Shown here: in pieces, positions 1-8,156 of the stretch | Layout: every line of letters begins with the position of its first letter | Numbering within the stretch: the stretch's first letter is position 1 | Source of the DNA: Aminobacter aminovorans | GTDB taxonomy: Bacteria; Pseudomonadota; Alphaproteobacteria; Rhizobiales; Rhizobiaceae | Length of the DNA: 64,000 nt | Assembly (NCBI RefSeq): GCF_900445235.1 | Contig: NZ_UFSM01000001.1 | Coordinates: forward strand, 2,557,501-2,621,500 | Direction of reading: 5' to 3' | Program-made: the position numbers and the translations under genes | Notes under the pieces: generated by a model | Seen by the model: only the letters and a program-made list of their open reading frames with translations | Database searches by the model: none | Told to the model about the DNA's origin: nothing

Positions 1-657
1 ATGCTCGGGCAGCGATGCCGCGAACTCGTTGTGCGGATCCATGATCAATACGCGCAGGTCTGGCCGCGCCGAGATCGCCTTGCGCAGCAGAAGCGAGACG
101 GCGGTCGACTTGCCGACGCCGGTCGTGCCGACAACGGCGAAGTGGCGGGCGAGGGTCTCGTCGATGGCGATGCAGGCGTCGATGCTGTCGTCTTGCGACA
201 ACTGGCCGATGGTGACGGTGCGGCGGCCGGCAAGGTCATATACGGCCTGCAGGTCGCGGCTGCGAATGCGGTGGGCGATGGCGCCGATATAGGGATAGAC
301 GGTGATGCCGCGGTCGAACACCGGGTGCTTGTCGGTGCCGACGTCACGAACCTCGCCGATCAGCTCGACATTGACCTCGATGGGGTTGTCGCCTTCGCTG
401 CTCCACGAGCGGTCGGACTTGGCGATGGAATAGACGAGGCCGATGGTGCGGGTTTCGCCGAGATTGATGCAGATCATGCGGCCGACGGTCCACAGGCCGA
501 CTGCCCCCGACGCGCCGCCTTCGGCATAGGCGCTGATTACGGCACGGGCGCCGTCGCACTGCACGACATGGCCAAGGATGCGGGCGTCGTCCTGTTTCGG
601 ATCGCGCCGCTCCTGCGAGGTGTTTTCTCCGCCCTCGGCCTGACGTTCGAAGTACAT
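1..657 (-). CDS. HerA-like ATP-binding protein, 3' end outside window
   Basis: The 219 visible codons give the N-terminal part of a HerA/DUF87-type DNA-translocating ATPase. After a HAS-barrel-like beta-rich N-terminal region (about residues 25-150, with ILGHVVQCDGARAVIS and IGLVYSIAKSD), there is a Walker A motif GTTGVGKSTAVSLLLRK at about residues 178-194. The segment IMDPHNEF follows shortly after, as in HerA-family proteins. HerA proteins are hexameric motors often paired with NurA in DNA end processing, but many bacterial members are stand-alone and uncharacterised. The start is the ATG at 655-657. The gene runs off the left edge, so the Walker B and arginine-finger regions cannot be checked. 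It is divergent from the ilvIH leader. The family call is firm; the cellular role is not known. Confidence 0.85.
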   Translation of the reverse strand, partial: MYFERQAEGGENTSQERRDPKQDDARILGHVVQCDGARAVISAYAEGGASGAVGLWTVGRMICINLGETRTIGLVYSIAKSDRSWSSEGDNPIEVNVELIGEVRDVGTDKHPVFDRGITVYPYIGAIAHRIRSRDLQAVYDLAGRRTVTIGQLSQDDSIDACIAIDETLARHFAVVGTTGVGKSTAVSLLLRKAISARPDLRVLIMDPHNEFAASLPEH

Positions 658-808
658 CGCAGTAAATCCCCCAAATCTGACCAAGAGTATAGCGCTCTGC
701 AGTTAAGGTCGGGTGATGGTTGATGGTGTAGCGATCGTTAAGCGAAACGGTCGAATGCGCGTTTTCGCGGGGGACGGGTGACATTGCGGAAAAATTGCTC
801 CGGCCCGG

Positions 809-837
809 TTGACAGCGCGCCGTCTCGGGCACTAACG
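809..837 (+). promoter_or_regulatory. Probable promoter of the ilvIH leader
   Basis: A perfect -35 hexamer TTGACA (809-814) is followed after 17 bases by CTAACG (832-837), a weak -10. This places the transcription start near 844-847, at or just before the ATG of the leader peptide. No ribosome binding site precedes that ATG. The leader may therefore be translated as a leaderless mRNA, as described for the trpL leader of Sinorhizobium. This is inferred from spacing only. Confidence 0.5.
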
Positions 838-846
838 TCCGCGCCC

Positions 847-900
847 ATGAACAAGACACTCATTCTCGTAGTAGGATTGCGCATGGGCAAGGCGGTGTAA
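847..900 (+). CDS. ilvIH attenuator leader peptide (17 aa)
   Basis: The short reading frame encodes MNKTLILVVGLRMGKAV followed by TAA. The stretch LILVVGL is dense in leucine, isoleucine and valine, the end products of the pathway encoded downstream. Its 3' part overlaps one strand of a perfect 11-bp inverted repeat (877-887 with 917-927), and a terminator hairpin follows at 933-956. This is the classic layout of a transcription attenuator: stalling at the branched-chain codons would leave the alternative structure and allow readthrough into ilvI. Attenuators of branched-chain operons are established in proteobacteria. The assignment rests on sequence layout and was not tested by folding. Confidence 0.8.
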   Translation: MNKTLILVVGLRMGKAV

Positions 901-956
901 CCGCCGGGCGAAATCCCCCATGCGCAAATGTGAAGGCTCCCTCGGGGGCCTTTTTT
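877..956 (+). promoter_or_regulatory. Transcription attenuator of ilvIH (anti-terminator and terminator)
   Basis: TTGCGCATGGG (877-887) pairs perfectly with CCCATGCGCAA (917-927). A GC-rich hairpin follows, AAGGCTCCC (933-941) with GGGGGCCTT (944-952), running into a T-rich tract (951-957). The C-run at 915-919 could pair with the G-run at 944-948 and so disrupt the terminator. The ilvI start lies 67 bases beyond the T-tract. The order leader peptide, pairing region, intrinsic terminator fits ribosome-mediated attenuation. Confidence 0.8.
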
Positions 957-1023
957 ATTGCCCGAAACAGGACTAAACGAGCAGCAACCGCCGAGAACGG
1001 CGAAGGAAAGACGGGACGGACCG

Positions 1024-2808
1024 ATGAGCGGACATAGTGACAGCGGACGACGCGAAATGACCGGCGCCGAAATGGTGGTGCAGGCGCTGAAAGACAATGG
1101 CGTCAAGCACCTCTTCGGCTATCCCGGCGGCGCCGTCCTTCCGATCTATGACGAGCTGTTCCAGCAGGACGACGTCCAGCACATATTGGTGCGCCATGAG
1201 CAGGGCGCGGGCCATGCCGCAGAGGGCTATGCCCGTTCGACCGGCAAGGCCGGCGTGATGCTGGTCACCTCCGGCCCGGGCGCCACCAATGCGGTGACAC
1301 CGCTGCAGGACGCGCTGATGGATTCGATCCCGCTGGTGTGCATCACCGGCCAGGTGCCGACGTCGCTGATCGGCTCCGACGCCTTCCAGGAATGCGACAC
1401 TGTCGGCATTACCCGGCCGTGCACCAAGCACAACTGGTTGGTGAAGGACGTCAACGAACTGGCCCGCATCCTGCACGAGGCGTTCCATGTCGCCACCACC
1501 GGTCGCCCTGGCCCCGTGGTCGTCGACATCCCCAAGGACGTGCAGTTTGCCAAGGGCATCTACACGCCGCCGCAGACCGCGCCGCGCACCTCCTACCAGC
1601 CCAAGGTCCAGGGCGACCTGGAGAAGGTCAAGGAAGCGGTTGCGCTGATGGCCACCGCCAAGCGGCCGATCATCTATTCCGGCGGCGGCGTGGTCAATTC
1701 CGGCCCCGAGGCCAGCCACCTGCTGCGCGAGTTGGTCGACCTGACCGGCTTCCCGATCACTTCGACGCTGATGGGCCTGGGCGCCTATCCGGCGTCGGGC
1801 AAAAACTGGCTCGGCATGCTGGGTATGCATGGCAGCTACGAAGCCAACATGGCGATGCATGACTGCGACGTCATGATCTGCATCGGCGCGCGCTTCGACG
1901 ACCGCATCACCGGCCGCCTCAACGCCTTCTCGCCGAACTCGAAGAAGATCCACATCGACATCGACCCGTCGTCGATCAACAAGAACGTGCGCGCCGACGT
2001 GCCGATCCTGGGCGATGTCGGCCGCGTGCTGGAAGACATGGTGCGGCTGTGGCGGGCGACCGCCAAGGCGGACAAGAAGACGCTGTATCCGTGGTGGGAG
2101 CAGATCGCCAAATGGCGTGCCCGCGACAGCTACGCCTACAAGCACAACAACGAAGTGATCATGCCGCAATATGCGATCCAGCGGCTGTACGAACTGACCA
2201 AGCATCTCGACACCTACATCACCACCGAAGTCGGCCAGCACCAGATGTGGGCGGCACAGCATTACGGCTTCGAGAAGCCGAACCGCTGGATGACGTCGGG
2301 CGGCCTGGGCACGATGGGCTACGGCCTGCCGGCGGCACTGGGTGTGCAGATCGCGCATCCTGAATCGCTTGTCATCGACATCGCCGGCGACGCATCGGTG
2401 CAGATGTGCATCCAGGAAATGAGCGCTGCACTTCAGTACAATGCGCCGATCAAGGTGTTCATCCTCAACAACTCCTATATGGGCATGGTGCGCCAGTGGC
2501 AGCAGCTGCTGCACGGCAACCGCCTGTCGCATTCCTACACCGAGGCGATGCCCGACTTCGTCAAGCTGGCGGAAGCCTATGGCGGCCACGGCATCCGCTG
2601 CGACAAGCCGGATGAGCTGGACGACGCGATCAAGGAGATGATCTCGGTGAAGAAGGCGGTGATCTTCGATTGCCGCGTGGCAACGCTCGCCAATTGCTTC
2701 CCGATGATCCCGTCGGGCAAGGCGCATAACGAGATGCTGCTGCCCGACGAGGCGACCGACGAGGCTGTGGCCAACGCCATCGACGCCAAGGGCCGCGAAC
2801 TGGTGTGA
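1024..2808 (+). CDS. ilvI: Acetolactate synthase, large (catalytic) subunit
   Basis: This is the thiamine-diphosphate enzyme that condenses two pyruvates to 2-acetolactate (or pyruvate with 2-oxobutyrate), the first common step of valine, leucine and isoleucine synthesis. The protein has 594 residues, normal for the family. The N-terminal ThDP-binding domain carries the catalytic glutamate in VRHEQGAGHAAEGYAR (about E59). A central FAD-binding domain follows. The C-terminal ThDP domain has GDASVQMCIQE and the conserved NNSYMGMVRQWQ (about residues 455-490). I chose the ATG at 1024 because upstream in-frame starts fall in the attenuator terminator. It is followed by the regulatory subunit ilvH after 84 bases, probably in one operon under the attenuator. 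Confidence 0.97.
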   Translation: MSGHSDSGRREMTGAEMVVQALKDNGVKHLFGYPGGAVLPIYDELFQQDDVQHILVRHEQGAGHAAEGYARSTGKAGVMLVTSGPGATNAVTPLQDALMDSIPLVCITGQVPTSLIGSDAFQECDTVGITRPCTKHNWLVKDVNELARILHEAFHVATTGRPGPVVVDIPKDVQFAKGIYTPPQTAPRTSYQPKVQGDLEKVKEAVALMATAKRPIIYSGGGVVNSGPEASHLLRELVDLTGFPITSTLMGLGAYPASGKNWLGMLGMHGSYEANMAMHDCDVMICIGARFDDRITGRLNAFSPNSKKIHIDIDPSSINKNVRADVPILGDVGRVLEDMVRLWRATAKADKKTLYPWWEQIAKWRARDSYAYKHNNEVIMPQYAIQRLYELTKHLDTYITTEVGQHQMWAAQHYGFEKPNRWMTSGGLGTMGYGLPAALGVQIAHPESLVIDIAGDASVQMCIQEMSAALQYNAPIKVFILNNSYMGMVRQWQQLLHGNRLSHSYTEAMPDFVKLAEAYGGHGIRCDKPDELDDAIKEMISVKKAVIFDCRVATLANCFPMIPSGKAHNEMLLPDEATDEAVANAIDAKGRELV

Positions 2809-2892
2809 CGGACTGACGGACCGCGTGCGGCCTTCGGGGAAGGCCGCACAATCAACGAGTTGGCGCAAACGCCTGAGATCGAGATTCATCTT

Positions 2893-3465
2893 ATGAACGC
2901 ACAGCTACAGCCCACCGGTTCGGCCTATTTCATCGCCAAGGAAACCGAGAAACCGGAAAACCACACGCTATCGGTGCTGGTCGACAACGAACCGGGCGTG
3001 CTTGCGCGCGTCATCGGCCTGTTTTCCGGCCGTGGCTACAACATCGAAAGCCTGACCGTCTCGGAGACGGAACATGAGAAGCACCTGTCGCGCATCACCA
3101 TCGTGACGCGCGGCACGCCGCATGTGCTCGAACAGATCAAGCACCAGCTCGAGCGCATTGTGCCGGTGCATCGCGTCGTCGACCTGACGGTCACGGCGCA
3201 GGAGCTTGGCACCGGCGGCGCGTTGGAGCGTGAGCTGGCGCTGGTCAAGGTTTCGGGCACCGGCGACGCCCGCGTCGAGGCGCTGCGCCTGGCCGACGCC
3301 TTCCGCGCCAAGGTGATCGACGCCAACACCGAACACTTCATTTTCGAGCTGACCGGCAAGGTGTCGAAGATCGAGCAGTTCATCGCCATCATGAAGCCGC
3401 TCGGCCTGGTCGAGGTCTGCCGCACCGGCGTGGCAGCAATGAACCGCGGCCCGCAGGGGATGTGA
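2893..3465 (+). CDS. ilvH: Acetolactate synthase, small (regulatory) subunit
   Basis: This 190-residue protein activates the catalytic subunit and confers feedback inhibition by valine. An ACT domain sits at about residues 24-95 (HTLSVLVDNEPGVLARVIGLF, then the GYNIESLTV signature). A C-terminal ALS_ss domain follows (ELALVKVS, then FIFELTGKVSKIEQFI). The ATG at 2893 begins MNAQLQPTGSAYFI; an in-frame TTG at 2860 is possible but has no better ribosome site. It lies 84 bases after ilvI on the same strand and should be co-transcribed. The length fits the larger, roughly 180-190-residue alphaproteobacterial form. Confidence 0.96.
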   Translation: MNAQLQPTGSAYFIAKETEKPENHTLSVLVDNEPGVLARVIGLFSGRGYNIESLTVSETEHEKHLSRITIVTRGTPHVLEQIKHQLERIVPVHRVVDLTVTAQELGTGGALERELALVKVSGTGDARVEALRLADAFRAKVIDANTEHFIFELTGKVSKIEQFIAIMKPLGLVEVCRTGVAAMNRGPQGM

Positions 3466-3573
3466 GGGCAGTGTGCGGGCTGTCGTCGGCAGTCTGAGGT
3501 TGCCTTGAGATGATTGCAGGAACGTCCGGCTTGTGTAGTTTCCGGGCGTTCAAGCTCAACTCCCCGGCCCGAG

Positions 3574-4296
3574 ATGAATGATCTGACCGACCCGGAACTC
3601 TGGAACAAGATCGCCGGTTACGACTTCGACGATCCGCAGGCCGAAGCTCCGTTCTCGGTGCGGCTGGCCCGGGAAAATGGCTGGACGCCGGGGCGGGCGA
3701 AGGCGGCGATCGATCAATACAGGCGCTTCATCTACCTGGTCTGTATTTCGGATGACATGCTCAGCCCGTCGCCGGACGTCGACAAGGTCTGGCACCTGCA
3801 CCTGACCTACACCAAGGACTACTGGAAGCGCTTCTGCGACGAGACGTTGGCTCAGGAGGTCCACCACTATCCGAGCCGTGGGGCAAGCGAGGGCCAGGGC
3901 GTCTTGCGCGATGCCTATGCCAGGACCCTTGAACTGCTGTCCGCGGAGTTTGGCGAGGACCCGGTTGCGGCCGTGTGGCCCGGTGTAGACGTCAGGGAGC
4001 GGCCGCTGTTGACCGGAGCGCTTGGACCTGGTTCTGCAGTCTTGCCAGCGGCGGAGATCGCCTTCGGGATCGCCTTGGCGCTGATCGTGATTACGGCTTC
4101 ATTGCTCTGGAGCAACAGGGTGATCGGCGATGCACCGGCCGTCGGCCTGTGCGTGGCGGGCTTCATCGCCGCGATTTCGCTTCTTCCGATCAGGTGCCGA
4201 CGCCGGCGCAGCTCGGGGGCCAGCGACAACGCCGGCTGCGGCGGTGGCAGCAGCAGCGACGGCGGAGACGGTGGCGGCTGTGGCGGCGGCGATTGA
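3574..4296 (+). CDS. Glycine-rich-domain (GRDP/TIGR04222-like) membrane protein
   Basis: The 240-residue protein starts with a soluble segment carrying DVDKVWHLHLTYTKDYW (about residues 68-84). This WHxHL pattern is the hallmark of the glycine-rich domain-containing protein family. Two hydrophobic segments follow (about 157-180 and 186-205), then a basic turn RCRRRR, and a C-terminal tail made almost only of Gly, Cys, Ser and Asp (CGGGSSSDGGDGGGCGGGD). This layout resembles the TIGR04222 group of membrane proteins, whose function is unknown. The ATG at 3574 begins MNDLTDPELW. The neighbours, ilvH upstream and a LysE exporter downstream, give no functional hint. Confidence 0.6.
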   Translation: MNDLTDPELWNKIAGYDFDDPQAEAPFSVRLARENGWTPGRAKAAIDQYRRFIYLVCISDDMLSPSPDVDKVWHLHLTYTKDYWKRFCDETLAQEVHHYPSRGASEGQGVLRDAYARTLELLSAEFGEDPVAAVWPGVDVRERPLLTGALGPGSAVLPAAEIAFGIALALIVITASLLWSNRVIGDAPAVGLCVAGFIAAISLLPIRCRRRRSSGASDNAGCGGGSSSDGGDGGGCGGGD

Positions 4297-4398
4297 AGGA
4301 CACACGGCTTCCCGCGCAGGCGGCCGAACGGAGAATTCCATGCCTTTGCTGGCCCAGCAGCCTGGGTAAAGTGGAAGTTGCCGAGAGGGCGACATAAG

Positions 4399-4413
4399 GT
4401 CAGTGTTACTGAC
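4399..4413 (+). promoter_or_regulatory. Candidate operator palindrome upstream of the LysE gene
   Basis: GTCAGT and ACTGAC (4399-4404 and 4408-4413) form a perfect 6-bp inverted repeat around GTT, 23 bases before the GTG start of the LysE-family exporter. GACATAA flanks it in direct orientation on both sides. A palindrome this close to a start often binds a dimeric repressor. No regulator gene is adjacent, so the binder is unknown. Confidence 0.3.
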
Positions 4414-4435
4414 ATAAAGGCCTCGGAGGTGGAAA

Positions 4436-5032
4436 GTGAGCTATGACGCATTCCTTGCACTGCTGGTCTATGCGTTCGTGACCTCGATCACGCCGGGACC
4501 GAACAATTTAATGCTGCTGGCCTCGGGCGTGAATTTTGGCTTCGTGCGCACGATCCCGCATATGCTTGGCATCGGCTTCGGCTTCCTGTCGTTGCTGCTC
4601 GGTGTCGGCTTCGGGTTGGGTGCGGTGCTGACGGCGTTTCCGGCGCTGCACCTAGTGCTCAAGATCGCCGGCGGGGCCTATCTGCTCTATCTCGCCTGGC
4701 GCATCGCCATGTCGCGCTCGCTCGGCAAGGACGGCGAGATTAAGGGCCAGCCGATGACCTTTCTCGAAGCCTCCGCCTTCCAATGGATCAATCCGAAGGC
4801 CTGGGTGATGGCAGTCACCGCAATGGCGCTTTACACCAGCACCGAAGCGCCGTTCCTGTCGGTACTGATCATTTCAGGCGCCTTCGCCGTGGTGAACGTG
4901 CCGAGCGTGTCATGCTGGGCCGGCTTCGGCATGGCGCTGCGCGGCTTCCTTGCCGACCCGGTGCGGCTGAAATGGTTCAACATCGGCATGGGTGTGCTTT
5001 TGGCGGCGACGTTGTGGCCGATGCTGAGATAG
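4436..5032 (+). CDS. LysE/RhtB-family amino acid exporter
   Basis: This 198-residue inner-membrane protein has about six hydrophobic segments and the family signature near the N-terminus (TPGPNNLMLLASG). A second conserved region, FQWINPKAWVMAVTAMALY, sits in the middle. LysE-superfamily members export amino acids or their analogues by exchange for protons; the substrate cannot be read from sequence. The GTG start at 4436 is supported by an excellent ribosome site, GGAGGTGG, six bases upstream, which outweighs the lack of an ATG. The length is normal for the family (about 200-210). The gene stands alone and ends one base before the stop of the convergent DUF2269 gene. Confidence 0.9.
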   Translation: MSYDAFLALLVYAFVTSITPGPNNLMLLASGVNFGFVRTIPHMLGIGFGFLSLLLGVGFGLGAVLTAFPALHLVLKIAGGAYLLYLAWRIAMSRSLGKDGEIKGQPMTFLEASAFQWINPKAWVMAVTAMALYTSTEAPFLSVLIISGAFAVVNVPSVSCWAGFGMALRGFLADPVRLKWFNIGMGVLLAATLWPMLR

Positions 5033-5506
5033 TCAGAACAGTTCGATCGCCGGCCGGGTCAGCATCAGCCAGAAGATGGCAATGACGCTGAAGAAGGCCG
5101 GGAAACCGCAGATGAACCAGATGCGGTAGAGCCTGAAGTAACGCCCCGGCAATGCCTTGCCGGTGGCGGCGGCGGAGCGGGCGAGATTGCGCAGCTCGAT
5201 CTGGATGAAGACGACCGGCAGCCAGAACAGCCCGGTCAGCACATAGAGCGCGAGCGACAGGACGATCCAGCGTTCGGTGAGCGGCCAGCCGACCTCGTGC
5301 GCCAGCCAGGCGCCGGTGACGGGCTGCAGAATCACCGCAGTGGCGGTGAAGACCGTGTCGGCGATGACCACCGTTCCGGCGACATGGGCGATCGTCGCGG
5401 GGTCGCGGGTGCGGTGGGCCATGGCCATGAAGAAAGCAATGCCGGCGCCGGTCCCGAACAGCACGGCGGCGCCAAGGACGTGTGCGAGGCGGAGAAGCTC
5501 TTCCAT
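5033..5506 (-). CDS. DUF2269 family integral membrane protein
   Basis: The 157-residue protein has four predicted membrane helices and the DUF2269 pattern: LRLAHVLGAAVLFGTGAGIAFFM near the start, then TAVILQPVTGAWLAHEVGW, then FIQIELRNLA. Molecular function is unknown. It starts four bases downstream of the stop of the SDR/DoxX-like gene on the same strand, so the two are almost certainly one transcript. DUF2269 proteins are often found with that fused oxidoreductase in proteobacteria. This co-occurrence is recalled from family knowledge and was not searched here. Confidence 0.8.
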   Translation of the reverse strand: MEELLRLAHVLGAAVLFGTGAGIAFFMAMAHRTRDPATIAHVAGTVVIADTVFTATAVILQPVTGAWLAHEVGWPLTERWIVLSLALYVLTGLFWLPVVFIQIELRNLARSAAATGKALPGRYFRLYRIWFICGFPAFFSVIAIFWLMLTRPAIELF

Positions 5507-5509
5507 CGT

Positions 5510-6784
5510 TCAGCGCTCGTCCAGTGTGGCCAGCGCCACCAGGGCCAGCACGATCGACGGCAGCACCTTGACCAATGGGCCAAGCGGATCGGCCCAGAGG
5601 TCGGGCGCAAGCATAGTGGCCGAAGCAAGATAGGCGAGCGACAGCGCGATCATGCCGTTCAGTGCCGGTTTGGCGCAACGGCGGATCGCCAGGCCTATGC
5701 CGAGCGCGATGTCGGCGAGGCTGGTCGCCAGAGTGATGGCCTGGGCGAGGGCAACAGGCGCGCCGGCGGCGGCAAGATGCGCCGATGAAGCATCGAACCG
5801 CAGCAGAGCGACGAGTCCTGAAAGCAGCCAGAACAGGCAAAGCGTGCCGAGCACCAGCGGCTTGAGCAGATAAAGCCGGGCGAACCACAGCTCCTGGACG
5901 CCGGCAGGATTTGTTGCCAAAGTCTGGTCGAGGGAACGGAGGTTTCGGCCAGCGTCTGTCGCATGGCCGCCGACACCGCCAGCGGCAATCTCGAGCGCCG
6001 TCGAGCGCAAGGGCGAACGCCAGCCGAACCGGCCAAGCAGATCGGCGGCGCCGGAGACGATCTTGGCGATGATGCCGGGCAAGGCGAGCGGGCGCGCCGG
6101 CGGCAGGCCGAGCCATTGGCGGTGGCGGGCGATGGCCTGCGCCAGCGTCATTGACTGAGGTGCTGCCAGGTCGAGGTCGCTGCCGGCGGCGATGTCGCCT
6201 GACAAGGCGTCGGCCACGGCAGAGGCGACGTCTTCAAGCGAAACGAACTGCATCCGGCTGTCGCCAAAGACCAGCGGCGTTATCAGCGGAAATGCCGCGA
6301 GCGCCCGCAGCAATGCCGAGCCGCCATGGGCTGCGCGGCCGATGACAATGGCCGGGCGCAGGATGACGAAGGCAAGTCCCGAGTCGCGAAGGGCCGCATC
6401 TGCCTGTCGCTTGGTGGCGAAGAAGGGGCTGTTTGCCGCGACGTCGTCGGTACGCGCCGAAATCTGGACGATAAGGCGCGGCGAGGCGGTCTGGTAAAGC
6501 GCGCTCATGGCGCTGAACTGCACGGCAGTGACATCGTCGCGCGGACCATCCTGCAGCGCGCCGGCGCAATTGACGACGGCATCGACGCCTTCAAGCAGCG
6601 GAAGCCAGTCCTCGCGCCGCGAAAGTCGCGCAAGGTCGGCCTTGACCCAGTCGATATCGGGATGGCGACGGGCGGCAATTTCGGTGTTTCGCGCCAGCGC
6701 CACGACCAAGTGCCCACGCGCGGCAAGCGACCTTGCCACCGCCGTCCCTATGAAGCCGTTGCCGCCGAGAATCAGAACCCGCAT
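5510..6784 (-). CDS. SDR family oxidoreductase fused to a DoxX-like membrane domain
   Basis: The 424-residue protein is a fusion. Residues 1 to about 290 form an atypical (NmrA/extended) short-chain dehydrogenase Rossmann domain with the NAD(P)-binding motif GGNGFIGTAVARSLAARGH at the very start. The C-terminal part (about 300-424) has four hydrophobic segments resembling DoxX-like proteins. The domain would act on the cytoplasmic side of the inner membrane; its substrate is unknown. The ATG at 6784 directly precedes the Rossmann motif, so upstream in-frame starts were rejected. It is followed after three bases by the DUF2269 gene. It is divergent from the nitrile hydratase operon. Confidence 0.82.
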   Translation of the reverse strand: MRVLILGGNGFIGTAVARSLAARGHLVVALARNTEIAARRHPDIDWVKADLARLSRREDWLPLLEGVDAVVNCAGALQDGPRDDVTAVQFSAMSALYQTASPRLIVQISARTDDVAANSPFFATKRQADAALRDSGLAFVILRPAIVIGRAAHGGSALLRALAAFPLITPLVFGDSRMQFVSLEDVASAVADALSGDIAAGSDLDLAAPQSMTLAQAIARHRQWLGLPPARPLALPGIIAKIVSGAADLLGRFGWRSPLRSTALEIAAGGVGGHATDAGRNLRSLDQTLATNPAGVQELWFARLYLLKPLVLGTLCLFWLLSGLVALLRFDASSAHLAAAGAPVALAQAITLATSLADIALGIGLAIRRCAKPALNGMIALSLAYLASATMLAPDLWADPLGPLVKVLPSIVLALVALATLDER

Positions 6785-6882
6785 GGCGCGACGATAGCGA
6801 GCTTCGGGGCGGCACGGCAAACCTCCGCTGGCCCAAGGCGAGGATGCTTGCGTGGCAGGGTGCGCGCGCATAGCCTCCTGAA

Positions 6883-7500
6883 ATGTCACACGATCATGAC
6901 CACGACCACCATCACGACAACGAGCTCGATCCGATGGCCGCGCGCGTGCGCGCGCTGGAGACCATCCTGACCAGGAAGGGCCTGATCGATCCGACGGCGA
7001 TCGACGTCATCGTCGATACCTACGAAACCAAGGTTGGTCCGCGAAACGGTGCGCGCGTCGTGGCTAAGGCGTGGTCCGATCCCGAATTCGCCGGGTGGCT
7101 GAAGCGTGATGCCACCGCCGCGATCGCCTCGCTCGGCTACACCGGGCGGCAGGGCGAGCACATGCAGGCGGTGTTCAACAGCGACGAGACGCACAACCTC
7201 GTCGTCTGCACTTTGTGCTCCTGTTATCCGTGGTCGGTGCTGGGGTTGCCGCCTGTCTGGTACAAGGCGCCGCCCTATCGCAGCAGGGCGGTAATCGACC
7301 CGCGCGGCGTGCTGGAAGAGTTCGGGGTAACGCTGGCCGGCGACAGCAAGATCAGGGTCTGGGATTCGACCGCCGAGCTGCGCTATCTCGTCGTGCCGCA
7401 GCGGCCATCAGGCACCGACGGCTGGAGCGAGGAGCAGCTTGCCGAGCTGGTGACGCGCGATTCGATGATCGGCACGGCGCTCGCGCGGGAGGCCGCATGA
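6883..7500 (+). CDS. nthA: Nitrile hydratase, alpha subunit (cobalt type)
   Basis: This subunit carries the metal centre of nitrile hydratase, which hydrates nitriles to amides. The claw-setting motif VCTLCSC is present with C109, C112, S113 and C114. Threonine at the second position (CTLC) is typical of the cobalt-type, not the iron-type, enzyme. The 205-residue length matches the family. The N-terminus is unusually histidine-rich ([14 protein letters not shown]); this may aid metal capture, though that is inference. The stop codon overlaps the beta-subunit start in ATGA, and the accessory gene follows, so this is a complete three-gene operon. No amidase gene is seen nearby. Confidence 0.96.
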   Translation: MSHDHDHDHHHDNELDPMAARVRALETILTRKGLIDPTAIDVIVDTYETKVGPRNGARVVAKAWSDPEFAGWLKRDATAAIASLGYTGRQGEHMQAVFNSDETHNLVVCTLCSCYPWSVLGLPPVWYKAPPYRSRAVIDPRGVLEEFGVTLAGDSKIRVWDSTAELRYLVVPQRPSGTDGWSEEQLAELVTRDSMIGTALAREAA

Positions 7501-8156
7501 ACGGGCCGCACGATCTCGGCGGGCAGATGGGTTTCGGGCCGGTGGCGCCCGAAAAGGATGAGCCCCACTTCCATGCCGAATGGGAAAAGCGCGCCCTTGG
7601 CGTGACGCTGACGGCGGGTGCCATGGGCGCCTGGAACATCGACGAGAGCAGGCATGCGCGTGAATGCCTGCATCCGGCCGATTATTATGCGTCGAGCTAT
7701 TACGAGATCTGGATCAAGGCGCTGGAGACGCTGCTCAAGCGGCATGGCTTCGTCACGGCGAATGATCTGGCGGCCGGCGATGCCGTAGATCCGGCAGCGA
7801 CGCCCAAGCGGGTGCTGAAGGCCGAGAACGTGCCTGCTGTGCTCGCCAAGGGCGGTCCCTGCGATCGGCCGGTGGAGGGGCCGGCGCGGTTTGCGGTCGG
7901 CGAGCGCGTGCGGACGAGGAATTTTCACCCGACCGGGCATACCCGGCTGCCGCGTTATGCCAGGGGCAAGGAGGGCGTGATCGACGCGGTACATGACGGG
8001 TTTGTCTTCCCCGACAGCAACGCGCCCGGCCATGGCGAAAATCCGCAACGGGTCTACACCGTGGTTTTTTCCGGTGGCGAATTATGGGGAGAGGGCGCGG
8101 ACCCGACCCTCGAAGTCAGCATCGACGCCTGGGAGAGCTACCTTGAGCCGGCATGA
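7497..8156 (+). CDS. nthB: Nitrile hydratase, beta subunit
   Basis: The 219-residue partner of NthA completes the heterodimeric enzyme and contributes arginines that contact the modified cysteines. The start [16 protein letters not shown] is diagnostic. The middle has [19 protein letters not shown], and the C-terminal SH3-like barrel carries [27 protein letters not shown]. The ATG at 7497 overlaps the alpha-subunit stop by four bases, indicating translational coupling. The 3' end overlaps the accessory gene by 14 bases. The alpha-before-beta order is the usual one for iron-type operons, while the metal motif here is cobalt type; many rhizobial operons share this combination. Confidence 0.96.
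   Translation: MNGPHDLGGQMGFGPVAPEKDEPHFHAEWEKRALGVTLTAGAMGAWNIDESRHARECLHPADYYASSYYEIWIKALETLLKRHGFVTANDLAAGDAVDPAATPKRVLKAENVPAVLAKGGPCDRPVEGPARFAVGERVRTRNFHPTGHTRLPRYARGKEGVIDAVHDGFVFPDSNAPGHGENPQRVYTVVFSGGELWGEGADPTLEVSIDAWESYLEPA

Noticed and set aside
1..723. A 240-codon open plus-strand frame at the left edge
   Set aside because: The minus strand encodes a HerA-like protein with a Walker A motif. The plus frame has no recognisable feature.
958..1023. A longer ilvI starting at TTG 958
   Set aside because: The TTG lies in the T-rich end of the attenuator terminator, and the extra residues do not resemble the family's N-terminus.
973..2889. A 638-codon open frame antisense to ilvI
   Set aside because: It mirrors ilvI codon by codon, is rich in His, Arg and Asp as usual for antisense frames of high-GC genes, and matches no family I know.
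7215..8156. A 313-codon reading of nthB with a long N-terminal extension
   Set aside because: The extension overlaps nthA, and the standard beta-subunit N-terminus MNGPHDLGG begins at 7497 with an ATGA overlap.
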